Part shown: piece after piece, positions 52,059-61,837 of the stretch
Numbering within the stretch: position 1 is the stretch's first letter
Layout: each line of letters starts with the position of its first letter
Assembly: GCF_022369475.1 (NCBI RefSeq)
Contig: NZ_CP059600.1
Span: forward strand, 186,001-250,000
DNA from: Campylobacter sp. RM12651
Lineage (GTDB): Bacteria; Campylobacterota; Campylobacteria; Campylobacterales; Campylobacteraceae
DNA length: 64,000 bases
Direction: 5' to 3'
Notes under the pieces: model-generated
The model's database searches: none
What the model saw: only the letters and a program-made list of their open reading frames with translations
What the model was told of the DNA's origin: nothing
Made by a program: the position numbers and the translations under genes

Positions 52059-53207
52059 GTGGTTAAATATGAAGTTTTGATATTAGTAAATAGTCTATTT
52101 TTATTTTTTGCTAGATTTTTTACTGGTTTGATTTTTTATTACAATGGTTTTATAATTACTTCTTATGAAATTTTTGCAACATCTTTATATTATTTAGCTT
52201 TTTTATTCTTATTGTTTGTTGGTAGAAAACTTTATAAGAGTTTTGGAGAAAAAAATTATTTTTATAATAGATATAGAAAGATTTTAAATGGTAAAAAATC
52301 TTTTAAATCATCATTGTTTAAAAAAATTATAAGAGTAAATTTTATAAGCGTTAGGCATTATGCTTGGTATTTATTTCAATTAGAATCAATTTTTACAGCT
52401 ACTTATTTTTCTTTAAGTATTGGTTGGGGATATGGATTTGATTTATATTTAATTATGCTTACATCTTATTATTATCTTAATTTAAGAAAATATTCTGCTT
52501 TAATTTTTATATTTCCTTTTGTTTATTTCTTGTTATATTTATTTTTATTTTTCTATTGCGACAAGGCGTATCAAGAGCCAGGACAAGTATTTATATATAT
52601 TATCAATATAATTTGCGTAGTTAGTGCTATATTTTTTACCCAAATTATTATGGAATTAGGTCAGGTTATTAGATTTGTTAATGATGAAAACAGAAAGAGC
52701 CATTTAAAAAGACTTACTAGTTTTGACACCTTAACTGAAACTTATCATAAATATTCTTTCTTAGAAATTATGAATGCAAAACTTGAGCATAATGCTGATG
52801 AAGATGTAATTACTCAAGCTAGTGTAATAGTAATAGAGATTAATAACTTAAGAAAAATTAACGAAGAATACACAACAGAATTAGGCAACGAAGTCTTAAA
52901 AGAATTTGCATATATATTAAGAAAAAATAGTGAAAACTATGAAAAATACATATCTCGTTGGAGTGGAAATGAGTTTTTAGTTTTTATTATTAATGAAGAT
53001 GAGGTTGTAGTTAAGAGTTATATAGATGAAGTTAGGCAAGAAGCTATGAAAAATCGTTTTGGAGTAAAAGGTGCTAAAGTTCAAGTAATTGTAGGTTTAT
53101 CTCATACTTCATCATTTGATTATCAAATAAATAAATTTATTAGCGAAGCTTATGAAGAATTGGCTATTAATAGAGATAAATTAAATTACGAAAAAGGAGA
53201 TATATGA
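52059..53207 (+). CDS. Membrane protein with a degenerate GGDEF domain (SGNEF)
   Basis: A 382-residue protein with about six hydrophobic spans (residues 1-210) and a C-terminal GGDEF domain. LTSFDTLTETYHKYSFLE fits the DxLTxLxNRxxL start, VIVIEINNLRKINEEY the first strand, and RWSGNEFLVFII the active-site loop, with SGNEF in place of GGDEF. The missing Gly and acidic residue make cyclase activity unlikely; binding of nucleotide or a signalling-partner role is possible. It begins with GTG, 6 bases after AAAAGG, and overlaps the MFS gene by 4 bases. Confidence 0.78.
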   Translation: MVKYEVLILVNSLFLFFARFFTGLIFYYNGFIITSYEIFATSLYYLAFLFLLFVGRKLYKSFGEKNYFYNRYRKILNGKKSFKSSLFKKIIRVNFISVRHYAWYLFQLESIFTATYFSLSIGWGYGFDLYLIMLTSYYYLNLRKYSALIFIFPFVYFLLYLFLFFYCDKAYQEPGQVFIYIINIICVVSAIFFTQIIMELGQVIRFVNDENRKSHLKRLTSFDTLTETYHKYSFLEIMNAKLEHNADEDVITQASVIVIEINNLRKINEEYTTELGNEVLKEFAYILRKNSENYEKYISRWSGNEFLVFIINEDEVVVKSYIDEVRQEAMKNRFGVKGAKVQVIVGLSHTSSFDYQINKFISEAYEELAINRDKLNYEKGDI

Positions 53208-54490
53208 CAAAAAAATTAAACAAAGAAGAAGTAAAAACTCTAGCCTTAAGCTCACTTGGTGGAACTCTTGAGTTTTATGACTTTATTATATTTGTATTTT
53301 TTTCATCTTATTTTGCACATCATTTTTTCCCAAATACGCTTAGTCCGTTTTGGCAAGAGCTAAATACTTATGGAGCATTTGCAGCAGCTTATCTAGCTCG
53401 TCCTTTAGGCGGCGTTGTAATGGCACATTTTGGAGATAAATTTGGTAGAAAAAATATGTTTATGCTAAGTATTTTACTTATGGTAATTCCTACTTTTGCA
53501 CTTGCTATTATTCCAACTTATGAGACAATTGGATATGCAGCCCCTATTGCACTTTTATTTGTTCGTATTTTTCAAGGTATGGCAATAGGTGGAGAGCTAC
53601 CTGGTGCTTGGGTATTTGTAAGAGAACATAGTGAAGATAACAAAAAAGGTCTATTTATAGGCTTATTAACTTCAAGCGTTGTTGGTGGAATTTTACTTGG
53701 TTGTTTGGTTGCACTTATTATGCAGCTTAATTTTACGACTGAAGAGCTAAAGGATTGGGGTTGGAGAATTCCATTTGCTTTAGGTGGTATTTTTGGAATA
53801 ATCTCTTTATATCTTAGACGATATTTAAATGAAACTCCTGTATTTAAAAAGATGAAAGAAAGCGATTCTTTAGTAAAACTTCCTATAAAAGATGTTATAG
53901 AAAATCATAGATTTGGGATATTTATTTCTATTTTAGTTACTTGGGTTTTAACTGCTTGTGTGGTTGTATTTTTATTAATTGCTCCAAATTTCGTAAAAGC
54001 TGTTATGAAATTAGACCCTGTTGATAATACCCTTCTTCAAATGTATGGAATACTTGCTATGATGATTGGTTGTGTTTTAACAGGATTTTTAAGTGATAAA
54101 TTTGGAATTAGTAGGATTTATAAGATTTTTGCCATTCTTTGGGGTGTTTTTGGTGCGATGTATTTTTATGAGTTGTATATAGGCAAGGATATTAATTTAC
54201 TTGTGAGTTTTTATTTATTAGCAACTCTTAGTGCAGGACTTATGAACTTTACACCTTTAATTATGGTTGAGATTTTCCCTGCAAAAATTCGTTATAGTGG
54301 AATTAGCTTTAGCTACAACCTAGCTTACGCAATAGCAGGATTTATAACTCCTATATTATTGCCGTTTTTAAACAAAGTTGCAATTGGTGAAAATCCACCA
54401 TTTTTATATCAAATCGGTGGTGGAGCTTATATAGTTTTAGTAGCATTTGTTGCCTTTATTACGGCTTGTTTAGTATCAAAAAGAATGTAG
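53204..54490 (+). CDS. MFS transporter, metabolite:proton symporter (ProP-like) family
   Basis: A 428-residue, 12-span transporter. The MHS sub-family signature ARPLGGVVMAHFGDKFGRK is present after the first spans, then GMAIGGELPGAWVFVREH. These proteins import compatible solutes or carboxylates with protons. Substrate not clear from sequence. It lies with the moaC/acidic-protein neighbourhood as in other campylobacters. Confidence 0.88.
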   Translation: MTKKLNKEEVKTLALSSLGGTLEFYDFIIFVFFSSYFAHHFFPNTLSPFWQELNTYGAFAAAYLARPLGGVVMAHFGDKFGRKNMFMLSILLMVIPTFALAIIPTYETIGYAAPIALLFVRIFQGMAIGGELPGAWVFVREHSEDNKKGLFIGLLTSSVVGGILLGCLVALIMQLNFTTEELKDWGWRIPFALGGIFGIISLYLRRYLNETPVFKKMKESDSLVKLPIKDVIENHRFGIFISILVTWVLTACVVVFLLIAPNFVKAVMKLDPVDNTLLQMYGILAMMIGCVLTGFLSDKFGISRIYKIFAILWGVFGAMYFYELYIGKDINLLVSFYLLATLSAGLMNFTPLIMVEIFPAKIRYSGISFSYNLAYAIAGFITPILLPFLNKVAIGENPPFLYQIGGGAYIVLVAFVAFITACLVSKRM

Positions 54491-54511
54491 AATTTAAAAT
54501 AGGAATTTAAA

Positions 54512-56269
54512 ATGAGATTTTTGTTTTTAATGTTTTTTAGTATATTTGCAAACGCAGCTGATACAAGCGTTAGCAATATGCAATTATATGGCGTTTTAAC
54601 ACTTTTACCGCCTTTAATGGCTATTATTTTAGCTTTTATTACTCGTGAAGTAATTTTATCTTTATTTATAGGTGTTTTTACGGGGACTTTTCTTCTAGCT
54701 TTTGCTAATTTTTACACAGCAAATATTGTAAATGATACTTATACATTTACTTATAATAATCCATCTTTTATGGATTGGGTAAATTTATTTTTAGCGTCAT
54801 TTTCAAATATAGTAAAACATTTGCTAGATGCTATGATAGATAGCGATGATGCAGGAGTAATCTTGCAAGTATTTTGTATAGGTGGTGTGGTTGCATTAAT
54901 TACTAAAATGGGTGGAATAAACGCAGTTGCACTTGCGCTTACTCGTTTTGTAAAAGGTCCTGTTTCAGCTCAAGTTAGCACTTGGCTTATAGGGCTTTGT
55001 ATTTTCTTTGATGATTATGCAAATAGTTTAACCGTTGGTCCTATTATGAGACCAATTGCTGATAAGTTTAAAATCTCTCGTGAAAAATTAAGCTTCATAC
55101 TTGATAGCACCGCTGCACCTGTTGCAGGAATTGCGATAATTTCTACTTGGATAGGTATTGAAGTTGGACTTATTAAAACTGCTTATTCTTTAGTAGGAAT
55201 TAGCGATGTAAATGCTTTTGGAGTATTTATGCAAACAATTCCTTATAGATTTTATAATATCTTTATGCTAATTTTTGTTGTTTTAACAGCTATTCAGCAA
55301 AGAGAATTTGGCTCAATGTATATAGCTGAAAAAAATGCTCGTGCAGGAATAGTAAGTGAAGCTGCACTTGATGTTGGAGCTGAACTTGAGCGTGAATTAA
55401 AACCAAATGATGGAGTAGAGCATAAAATTAGTGATGCCTTAATTCCTATTTTAACTCTTATTATTACAGCTTTAGCAAGTTTTTATTTTAGTGGTTTAAA
55501 TGCAATTATAGATGACCCTGATAAAGCAGACATTTTAAGCAAGATTGAAGAAAATTATTTAAGTTTTTATGCGATAAGAACTACTTTAGGTGAAGCAAAC
55601 TCAAGCTTAGCATTATTTCAAGCTGCATTATTTGCTAGTGTTGTTGCAGTTATTTTAGGTCTAGTTCGCAAAAAAATCAATCACAAAGAAGCAGTAGAGA
55701 CTTGGCTACATGGCTGGAAGAGTATGATATTTACAATTGCAATGCTACTTTTTGCTTGGAGCTTAGCTGCAATTGTAAAAGAATTAGGCACTCATAAATA
55801 CATAGTTCAATTACTATCAGGTTCAACTCCGCATGTATTACTTCCTAGTTTAATTTTCTTAATTGGCTCGGCTATGAGTTTTGCAATAGGCACAAGTTAT
55901 GGAACTATGGGTATTTTAATGCCTTTAGCAATCCCACTTGCACACGCAGTTGGTCTTGAAGCTGGTATGAGTGGAAATGAGCTTCATGAATATATGGTTA
56001 TAAATATTTCTTGTGTTTTAACAGGTGCTATTTTTGGAAACCATTGTTCTCCGATAGCTGATACCGTAATTTTAAGTGCAATGAGTGCAAAATGCGAATT
56101 AAGTGCGCATGTTAAAACTCAAATGCCTTATGCTCTTTTAGTGTGTGCTATTAGCGTAATTTTTGGATATATTCCTGTAAGTCTTGGCTTAAATGTGTAT
56201 TTAACAATTATTTTAGGTGTTGTTATGATGAGCTTAGCACTTCGCTTAATAGGAAAAAAAGTTGAATAA
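54512..56269 (+). CDS. Na+/H+ antiporter, NhaC family
   Basis: A 585-residue membrane protein with a leading hydrophobic segment and about 12 spans. CIFFDDYANSLTVGPIMRPI, the family Asp-Asp-Tyr site, and IGTSYGTMGILMPLAIPLAH with GNHCSPIADTVILSAMSAKC are strong family signatures. It exchanges sodium for protons (or takes part in amino acid/sodium exchange). It overlaps trmA by 8 bases, a gene order also seen in Campylobacter jejuni. Confidence 0.88.
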   Translation: MRFLFLMFFSIFANAADTSVSNMQLYGVLTLLPPLMAIILAFITREVILSLFIGVFTGTFLLAFANFYTANIVNDTYTFTYNNPSFMDWVNLFLASFSNIVKHLLDAMIDSDDAGVILQVFCIGGVVALITKMGGINAVALALTRFVKGPVSAQVSTWLIGLCIFFDDYANSLTVGPIMRPIADKFKISREKLSFILDSTAAPVAGIAIISTWIGIEVGLIKTAYSLVGISDVNAFGVFMQTIPYRFYNIFMLIFVVLTAIQQREFGSMYIAEKNARAGIVSEAALDVGAELERELKPNDGVEHKISDALIPILTLIITALASFYFSGLNAIIDDPDKADILSKIEENYLSFYAIRTTLGEANSSLALFQAALFASVVAVILGLVRKKINHKEAVETWLHGWKSMIFTIAMLLFAWSLAAIVKELGTHKYIVQLLSGSTPHVLLPSLIFLIGSAMSFAIGTSYGTMGILMPLAIPLAHAVGLEAGMSGNELHEYMVINISCVLTGAIFGNHCSPIADTVILSAMSAKCELSAHVKTQMPYALLVCAISVIFGYIPVSLGLNVYLTIILGVVMMSLALRLIGKKVE

Positions 56270-57281
56270 ATTTGACTTAGTTTGCAAGGAATTTCAAATT
56301 CCTTGCGAGAAGATTTATAAAGATGGCTTAAGAACTAGGGTTAATTTTGCTTTATACAAAAATAACGGCGAAATATCTTATGCTATGTTTAAAGATAAGG
56401 TAAAAATAACTGATTTTGATACTTCTTTTATATGTGATGAGATAAGAGAATTTATGCCTAAATTACTTAAGGCTTTAGATGAAGCTTTAAAAGATAAATT
56501 ATTTGAAATTAGATTTTTTAAGAGCTTTTATACTTTAAATGTTTTGCTTTTATATCATAAAGACATAAAAGAATTTAAAATAGAAAATTATTACGAAAAA
56601 TTAAGCAAATTAACCAATTTAAAGCTTAATTTAATAATGCAATCAAGAAAACAAAGAATATCATATCCAAGCGATATTTTAGAGCATTTTAGCAATGGTA
56701 TTAAGTATGAGTTTAATGATGAGTGTTTTATCCAACCTAGCTTAAGTATGAATGAAAATATGCTTGAGTTTGCAAAATCTTGTCTTAAAGATAAAAAATG
56801 CGATGATTTATTAGAGCTTTATTGTGGATATGGTAATTTTACCTTAGCACTTGCACCATTTTTTAAAAAAGTTTTTGCAACAGAACTTAGTAAAAAAAAT
56901 GTGGCATTTTTAAATAAAAATTGCAAATTAAATAATGTAAATAATATTTTTACAGCAAGGCTAAAAGATAGTGAAGTAAAAGACGCTTTTAATAAGGTAA
57001 GAGCTTTTAATAGGCTAAAAGATTTAAATTTAGATGATTTTTGTTTTTCACATATTTTAATAGACCCTCCAAGATGTGGCTTAGGCGAATGTGTTAATTT
57101 AGTAAAAAACTATGATAATATAATTTATATTTCGTGCAATCCATTAACGGCTAAAATAGATTTAGAAAAATTATGCAAAACTCACGAGTTAAAAAGATTT
57201 GTTTTGTTTGACCAATTTATAAATTCAGAGCATTTAGAGTGTGGATTTTACCTAGAAAGGAAGAAAGATGATAGAGCTTAG
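56262..57281 (+). CDS. trmA: tRNA (uracil-5-)-methyltransferase TrmA
   Basis: A 339-residue SAM enzyme that makes ribothymidine at U54. ELYCGYGNFTLALA is the SAM-binding loop, DPPRCGLGE the substrate loop, and YISCNPLTAKIDL contains the catalytic cysteine. It begins with TTG, preceded by AGGAAAAAA, overlapping the antiporter gene by 8 bases. Length is close to the family norm. Confidence 0.92.
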   Translation: MNKFDLVCKEFQIPCEKIYKDGLRTRVNFALYKNNGEISYAMFKDKVKITDFDTSFICDEIREFMPKLLKALDEALKDKLFEIRFFKSFYTLNVLLLYHKDIKEFKIENYYEKLSKLTNLKLNLIMQSRKQRISYPSDILEHFSNGIKYEFNDECFIQPSLSMNENMLEFAKSCLKDKKCDDLLELYCGYGNFTLALAPFFKKVFATELSKKNVAFLNKNCKLNNVNNIFTARLKDSEVKDAFNKVRAFNRLKDLNLDDFCFSHILIDPPRCGLGECVNLVKNYDNIIYISCNPLTAKIDLEKLCKTHELKRFVLFDQFINSEHLECGFYLERKKDDRA

Positions 57282-58467
57282 CAAAATATATGCGGCTAAA
57301 GAAAAAGTATATGATGTGGCAATTAAAACGCCTTTTAATTATTCAAGATTTTTATCAAATGATAAATATAATATATATTTAAAATGTGAAAATCTTCAAA
57401 CAATTGGAGCTTATAAGATAAGGGGCGCTTATAATAAGATTGCAAGTTTAAATGAAGAGCAAAAAAAACTAGGAGTAGTTGCAGCAAGTGCAGGAAATCA
57501 CGCTCAAGGAGTAGCTTTTTCTGCTTCAAAGTTTGGTATAACAGCTCATATCGTAATGCCAGAATCAACACCAGTAAATAAAGTAAGCAGCACAGCTAAT
57601 TTAGGTGCTAATGTAATACTTAAAGGCGATAATTTTGATGAAGCTTATGCTTACGCAAAAGAGTTAGAAAAGACTAAAAATCTAACCTTTATTCACCCAT
57701 TTGCTGACCCGTTTGTAATGGCAGGACAAGGGACTATATTTTTAGAACTAATTGAAGAATTAAACAATATTTCTTATATCATCGTTCCAGTAGGCGGTGG
57801 CGGTTTAATTAGCGGTATTGTTAGTGCAGCAAAACAAATTAATCCAAATATTAAAGTAATAGGAGTGCAAAGCAAGGGCGCTAGTGCCATGCTAAATAGC
57901 TTTAATGAAGGTAAAATCATAAACTCAAATAAAGTAAAAACAATAGCTGATGGTATAGCTGTAAGAGATGTTAATGAAGATAGCTTTAATATAATTAAAA
58001 ACAATGTAGATGATATGGTTATGGTTAGCGATGAAGAAATAGCTAATGCGGTTTTATTTTTATTAGAGCAACATAAACAAGTAGTTGAAGGTGCAGGAGC
58101 AGCAAGTGTAGCTGCTGTAATGCACGGCAAAATTCCTAATCTAAGTGGCAATGTAGTTTGCATTTTAAGTGGTGGAAACATAGATATTACAATGCTAAAT
58201 AATATTATTGAAAAAGGTCTTATTAAAAGTTATAGAAAAATGCAAATATGCGTAACTTTAATTGATAAAGCAGGGGCATTACTTGATTTAACTAAGGCTT
58301 TAAAAGACGCACAAGCAAACATAATAAAAGTTGATTATGATAGATTAGGCACTGATTTTGGTGATGCAAATATTACAATCACACTTGAGACTAAAGGCAA
58401 AGCTCATCAAGAAGAAGTTGGAAAAATTCTTAAAGAGCAAGGTTTTACATTTAAGGAGATAAAATGA
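57268..58467 (+). CDS. ilvA: Threonine ammonia-lyase
   Basis: A 399-residue PLP enzyme that deaminates threonine to 2-oxobutanoate for isoleucine synthesis. QTIGAYKIRGAYNK holds the PLP lysine, SAGNHAQGVAF and VPVGGGGLISG the cofactor loops. The C-terminal 75 residues form an ACT-type domain (CVTLIDKAGALLDLTKAL), indicating feedback control, although one ACT domain is shorter than the biosynthetic E. coli type. Overlaps trmA by 14 bases and glyS by 4. Confidence 0.93.
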   Translation: MIELSKIYAAKEKVYDVAIKTPFNYSRFLSNDKYNIYLKCENLQTIGAYKIRGAYNKIASLNEEQKKLGVVAASAGNHAQGVAFSASKFGITAHIVMPESTPVNKVSSTANLGANVILKGDNFDEAYAYAKELEKTKNLTFIHPFADPFVMAGQGTIFLELIEELNNISYIIVPVGGGGLISGIVSAAKQINPNIKVIGVQSKGASAMLNSFNEGKIINSNKVKTIADGIAVRDVNEDSFNIIKNNVDDMVMVSDEEIANAVLFLLEQHKQVVEGAGAASVAAVMHGKIPNLSGNVVCILSGGNIDITMLNNIIEKGLIKSYRKMQICVTLIDKAGALLDLTKALKDAQANIIKVDYDRLGTDFGDANITITLETKGKAHQEEVGKILKEQGFTFKEIK

Positions 58468-60461
58468 GAAAGTTTTTAATAGAAATAACTACAGAAGAAT
58501 TACCTGCAATTCCTTTTTTAAAAGAAGAACCAAATATAAAAGATAAATTAGAAGTGGTTTTAAAAGCAAATAATATTGAATTTAGTAATTTAGAGTTTTT
58601 ATACACTCCTAGAAGATTTGTTTTTACATTTAAAGCAAACGAAAGAGCAAACGATAGCGTTATAGAATTAATCGGAGCTCCTAAAGAAGTAGCCTATAAA
58701 GATGGGAAATTGAGTAAAGCTGGTGAGAGCTTTTTAGCAAAAGCAGATATTAGCGAAAACGAACTTAGCTTTAAAGAAATTAAAGGAAAAGTTTGTTTAT
58801 ATGTAGAAAAAATAGAAAAAGGTAAATTATTTAGCGAATTAATAAATGATATTTTAGAAAGCTTTATTACAAGTCTTAATTTTGGTAAAAGTATGCGTTG
58901 GGGTACAAATACTTTTAGTTTTATTCGCCCAATTACTGGACTATGCGTTATGATGGATGATGAATTAATTAATGCAAGTTTGTTTAATATAAACTCAAGT
59001 AAAAGCACTTTCGTTCATAGAAATATTAGTATGGATAAAATATCTTTTAATACCCAAGATGAGTATTTTAAGACTTTAAAAGAAGGCAAAGTTATCTTAA
59101 ATCCTAAAGATAGATTAGAAATCATTTTAAGTGAGATAAGAAATATTGAAAAATTATGGAATTTAAAAGCTGAAATTGATGAAGAATTATTAGCAGAAGT
59201 TGTAGCAATTACTGAATATCCATCAGCGCTTTTAGGTAGTTTTGATAAAGAATTTTTACAAGTTGCACCTGAAGTAATAATTACTTCAATGAAAGAAAAT
59301 CAACGCTATTTTGCAGTATATAAGGATAATTCTTTAAGCAATAATTTTATAACAATTACAAATTCATTCAATCCTGATTTAGAAACTATAAAAAAAGGTA
59401 ATGAAAAGGTGTTAAGAGCAAGGCTTAGCGATGCATTGTTTTTCTGGGAAAATGACTTAAAACTTGGCTTACAACCTGAATTATTAAACAATACAATTTA
59501 TATGCAAGAATTAGGCACAATAGCACAAAAAGAACAAAGAGAAGAAGAAATTGCCTTAAGATTAGCAAAATTATTTGCTTATGAAAATACAAAAAATATA
59601 AAAGATGCAATCACGCTTAGCAAGGCTGATTTAAGGACACAAATGGTAGGCGAATTCCCTGAATTACAAGGAATTGTAGGCTCATATTATGCTGCTAATA
59701 TGGGGTATTCTAGTGAAGTTTGCACTGCTATTAAAGAGCAATATTTATATGATGTTATCCCAAGCACAAAATTAAGTAAAATTGTAATCTTAGCAACTAG
59801 ACTTGATACTTTAATGGCTTTATTTAGTATAAACAAGCTTCCAAGTGGTAATAAAGACCCTTACGCATTAAGAAGAGCAGCTTTAAGTATTATTAAAATT
59901 CTAATTGATTTAGGCGTTAAATTTAATTTATTAGATTTATTAAACGAGTTTAAAGGTCTTTATAAAGATTATGATAAAGTTAAATTGCTTAATTTTATTA
60001 CAGATAGATTTAATGCTTTATATAGCGTAAATTCATCTTTTATAAAAGCAGTTTTAAATGTGAATAATAATGATTTAGTAGTAATTGATGAGAATATAAA
60101 AGCACTTATAAATCTAGCAAAAGATAAAGATTATGAGAGCAAAATCTCAACATTTAAAAGACTTGCAAATATCATAAAAGATAGTAAAGATTTATATTGT
60201 GATGAAAGCAAATTAAGTAATGAATATGAGATTAAATTATATAAAGCTTATAAAGATATTAGTTTTAGTGATGATGTGAGTGATAATTTAGGTAAGATTT
60301 TTGCACTTAAACCTATCATTGATGAGTTTTTTGATAATGTTATGATAAATGTTGATGATTTAGAGATTAAAAACAATCGCTTAGCATTAGTTTATAGCAT
60401 TTATAAGCACATTGCTTGTGTGGCTGATTTAAAAGAAGTTAGTTTTGATAGCATTGTTTAA
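58464..60461 (+). CDS. glyS: Glycyl-tRNA synthetase beta subunit
   Basis: A 665-residue subunit of the tetrameric bacterial enzyme. EITTEELPAIPFLKEE, LYTPRRFVF, ITSMKENQRYFAVY, KADLRTQMVGEFPELQG and SGNKDPYALRRAALSII are all conserved. Glycine activation needs the alpha subunit GlyQ, which is not in the window. Overlaps ilvA by 4 bases and the next gene by 17. Confidence 0.96.
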   Translation: MRKFLIEITTEELPAIPFLKEEPNIKDKLEVVLKANNIEFSNLEFLYTPRRFVFTFKANERANDSVIELIGAPKEVAYKDGKLSKAGESFLAKADISENELSFKEIKGKVCLYVEKIEKGKLFSELINDILESFITSLNFGKSMRWGTNTFSFIRPITGLCVMMDDELINASLFNINSSKSTFVHRNISMDKISFNTQDEYFKTLKEGKVILNPKDRLEIILSEIRNIEKLWNLKAEIDEELLAEVVAITEYPSALLGSFDKEFLQVAPEVIITSMKENQRYFAVYKDNSLSNNFITITNSFNPDLETIKKGNEKVLRARLSDALFFWENDLKLGLQPELLNNTIYMQELGTIAQKEQREEEIALRLAKLFAYENTKNIKDAITLSKADLRTQMVGEFPELQGIVGSYYAANMGYSSEVCTAIKEQYLYDVIPSTKLSKIVILATRLDTLMALFSINKLPSGNKDPYALRRAALSIIKILIDLGVKFNLLDLLNEFKGLYKDYDKVKLLNFITDRFNALYSVNSSFIKAVLNVNNNDLVVIDENIKALINLAKDKDYESKISTFKRLANIIKDSKDLYCDESKLSNEYEIKLYKAYKDISFSDDVSDNLGKIFALKPIIDEFFDNVMINVDDLEIKNNRLALVYSIYKHIACVADLKEVSFDSIV

Positions 60462-61185
60462 AGAATTTAAAGCTGCTAGTTATAGAGCAAGAACTAGTAG
60501 CTTTAAGCCTATTAAAAACCTTGATTTGGTTGATTTTAAAGACCTTTTGTTTTTGGATAAAGAATTTAATATCTTAAAAAATAATATGAATAATTTTTTA
60601 CAAAACAAAGCCTATCAGCATTGTTTATTAGCCGGTGCAAAAGGTTGTGGCAAATCTAGTTTAATCAAGGCTATTTTTAATGAATTTATTAAAAGTGATT
60701 TAAGAATAGTTGAGGTTTTTAAAGAAGATTTATCGCATTTAAGATATATTATTGATGATTTAAGCGAATTAGAATACAAATTCGTAATATTTTTAGATGA
60801 TATAAGCTTTAGTATAAATGATGATAGTTTTAAGGCATTAAAGCCGATTTTAGATGGTGGATGTGAGAAATTAAGTGATAATATAATGTTTATTTTAAGC
60901 TCAAATTATAAAAATCTTTTAAAATCAAGTAATACAAATTATCAAGACGCTGATTTTAAAGATGAAAGCGATGATAGATTTGCTTTAAAAGAAAGATTTG
61001 GAATATGGCTTAATTTTTATTCAATGAGCCAAGAGCAGTATTTAAGCATTGTAAAATCATTATTTAAAGATGAATTTAGTGATGAGATAAAGGCTAAGGC
61101 TTTAGAATTTGCAAATTTAAAAGGCACAAAAAATGGTCGTATCGCTAAACAATTTTATGAACTAAAAAAGGATTTGAATGATTAA
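60445..61185 (+). CDS. DUF815-type AAA ATPase
   Basis: A 246-residue P-loop ATPase. Walker A GAKGCGKSSLIKAIF, Walker B FVIFLDDISF, and a sensor motif FILSSNYKN. It matches the DUF815 family, whose function is unknown. The start is TTG at 60445 or TTG at 60454, both within the end of glyS. It overlaps the next gene by 8 bases, so glyS, this ATPase, the glycosylase and the Nudix gene are one operon. Confidence 0.82.
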   Translation: MIALFKEFKAASYRARTSSFKPIKNLDLVDFKDLLFLDKEFNILKNNMNNFLQNKAYQHCLLAGAKGCGKSSLIKAIFNEFIKSDLRIVEVFKEDLSHLRYIIDDLSELEYKFVIFLDDISFSINDDSFKALKPILDGGCEKLSDNIMFILSSNYKNLLKSSNTNYQDADFKDESDDRFALKERFGIWLNFYSMSQEQYLSIVKSLFKDEFSDEIKAKALEFANLKGTKNGRIAKQFYELKKDLND

Positions 61186-61837
61186 TGGAGCTAGTATTTT
61201 TAAAGCGTTATTAAAACATAATTTACAAGGTTCTTATGAATGGCAAAATTATGATGATTTTTCAAAATTTTTAGCTCTTTTAATAGGTCAAAATACCAAG
61301 TGGCAAAACACTCAAAAAGCATTAAAAAATGTTGAAATTCCTATTTCAAATTCTATAAACAAACTTGCTTTAATTGATGTAAAAGAACTAGCCGAGTTAA
61401 TAAAAGCAAGTGGATTTTATAATACAAAAGCAAAAAAAATTAGCGATTTAGCAAAGGCAATTGTGAATGATTTTAGCAGTTTTGATGACTTTATTAATAA
61501 TGCTAGTTTTGATTGGATTATGGATATTAAAGGCATTGGTTTTGACACGGCTTTAATGCTTAGTAATTTTCTTTTAAAAAAGCCTATTTTTGTGGTTAAT
61601 TCAAATGCTAAAAGATTTTTAGAACTATTAGGCTATGAGTTTAATAATTACGAAGAAGCTATAGATATTATAGCTAGTGGGCTTGATGATGAGTATTTTT
61701 ATAAAGCATTAAATACTCAAGATTTGTCATATATTTATATGATTTTTGCTGCAAGTATTGATAATCTAATGCAAAATCATTATAAAAATAAACAATTTGA
61801 TGAAATAGGGCTTAAGGTTTTAAAGGAGCTTGAATGA
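61178..61837 (+). CDS. MagIII-like DNA glycosylase with altered catalytic position
   Basis: A 219-residue HhH-GPD protein. LIGQNTKWQNTQKALKN, SGFYNTKAKKI and the helix-hairpin-helix WIMDIKGIGFDTALML follow the 3-methyladenine glycosylase MagIII of Helicobacter. The C-terminal Fe-S cysteines of endonuclease III are absent, as in MagIII. Where the family has the catalytic Asp (VVD), this protein reads FVVNSNAKRF, with Asn141. It may have lost activity or use another residue. Overlaps neighbours on both sides. Confidence 0.75.
   Translation: MINGASIFKALLKHNLQGSYEWQNYDDFSKFLALLIGQNTKWQNTQKALKNVEIPISNSINKLALIDVKELAELIKASGFYNTKAKKISDLAKAIVNDFSSFDDFINNASFDWIMDIKGIGFDTALMLSNFLLKKPIFVVNSNAKRFLELLGYEFNNYEEAIDIIASGLDDEYFYKALNTQDLSYIYMIFAASIDNLMQNHYKNKQFDEIGLKVLKELE

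Noticed and set aside
57774-58181. 135-codon ORF antisense to ilvA
   Set aside because: Shadow ORF with no ribosome site; composition mirrors the ilvA codons.
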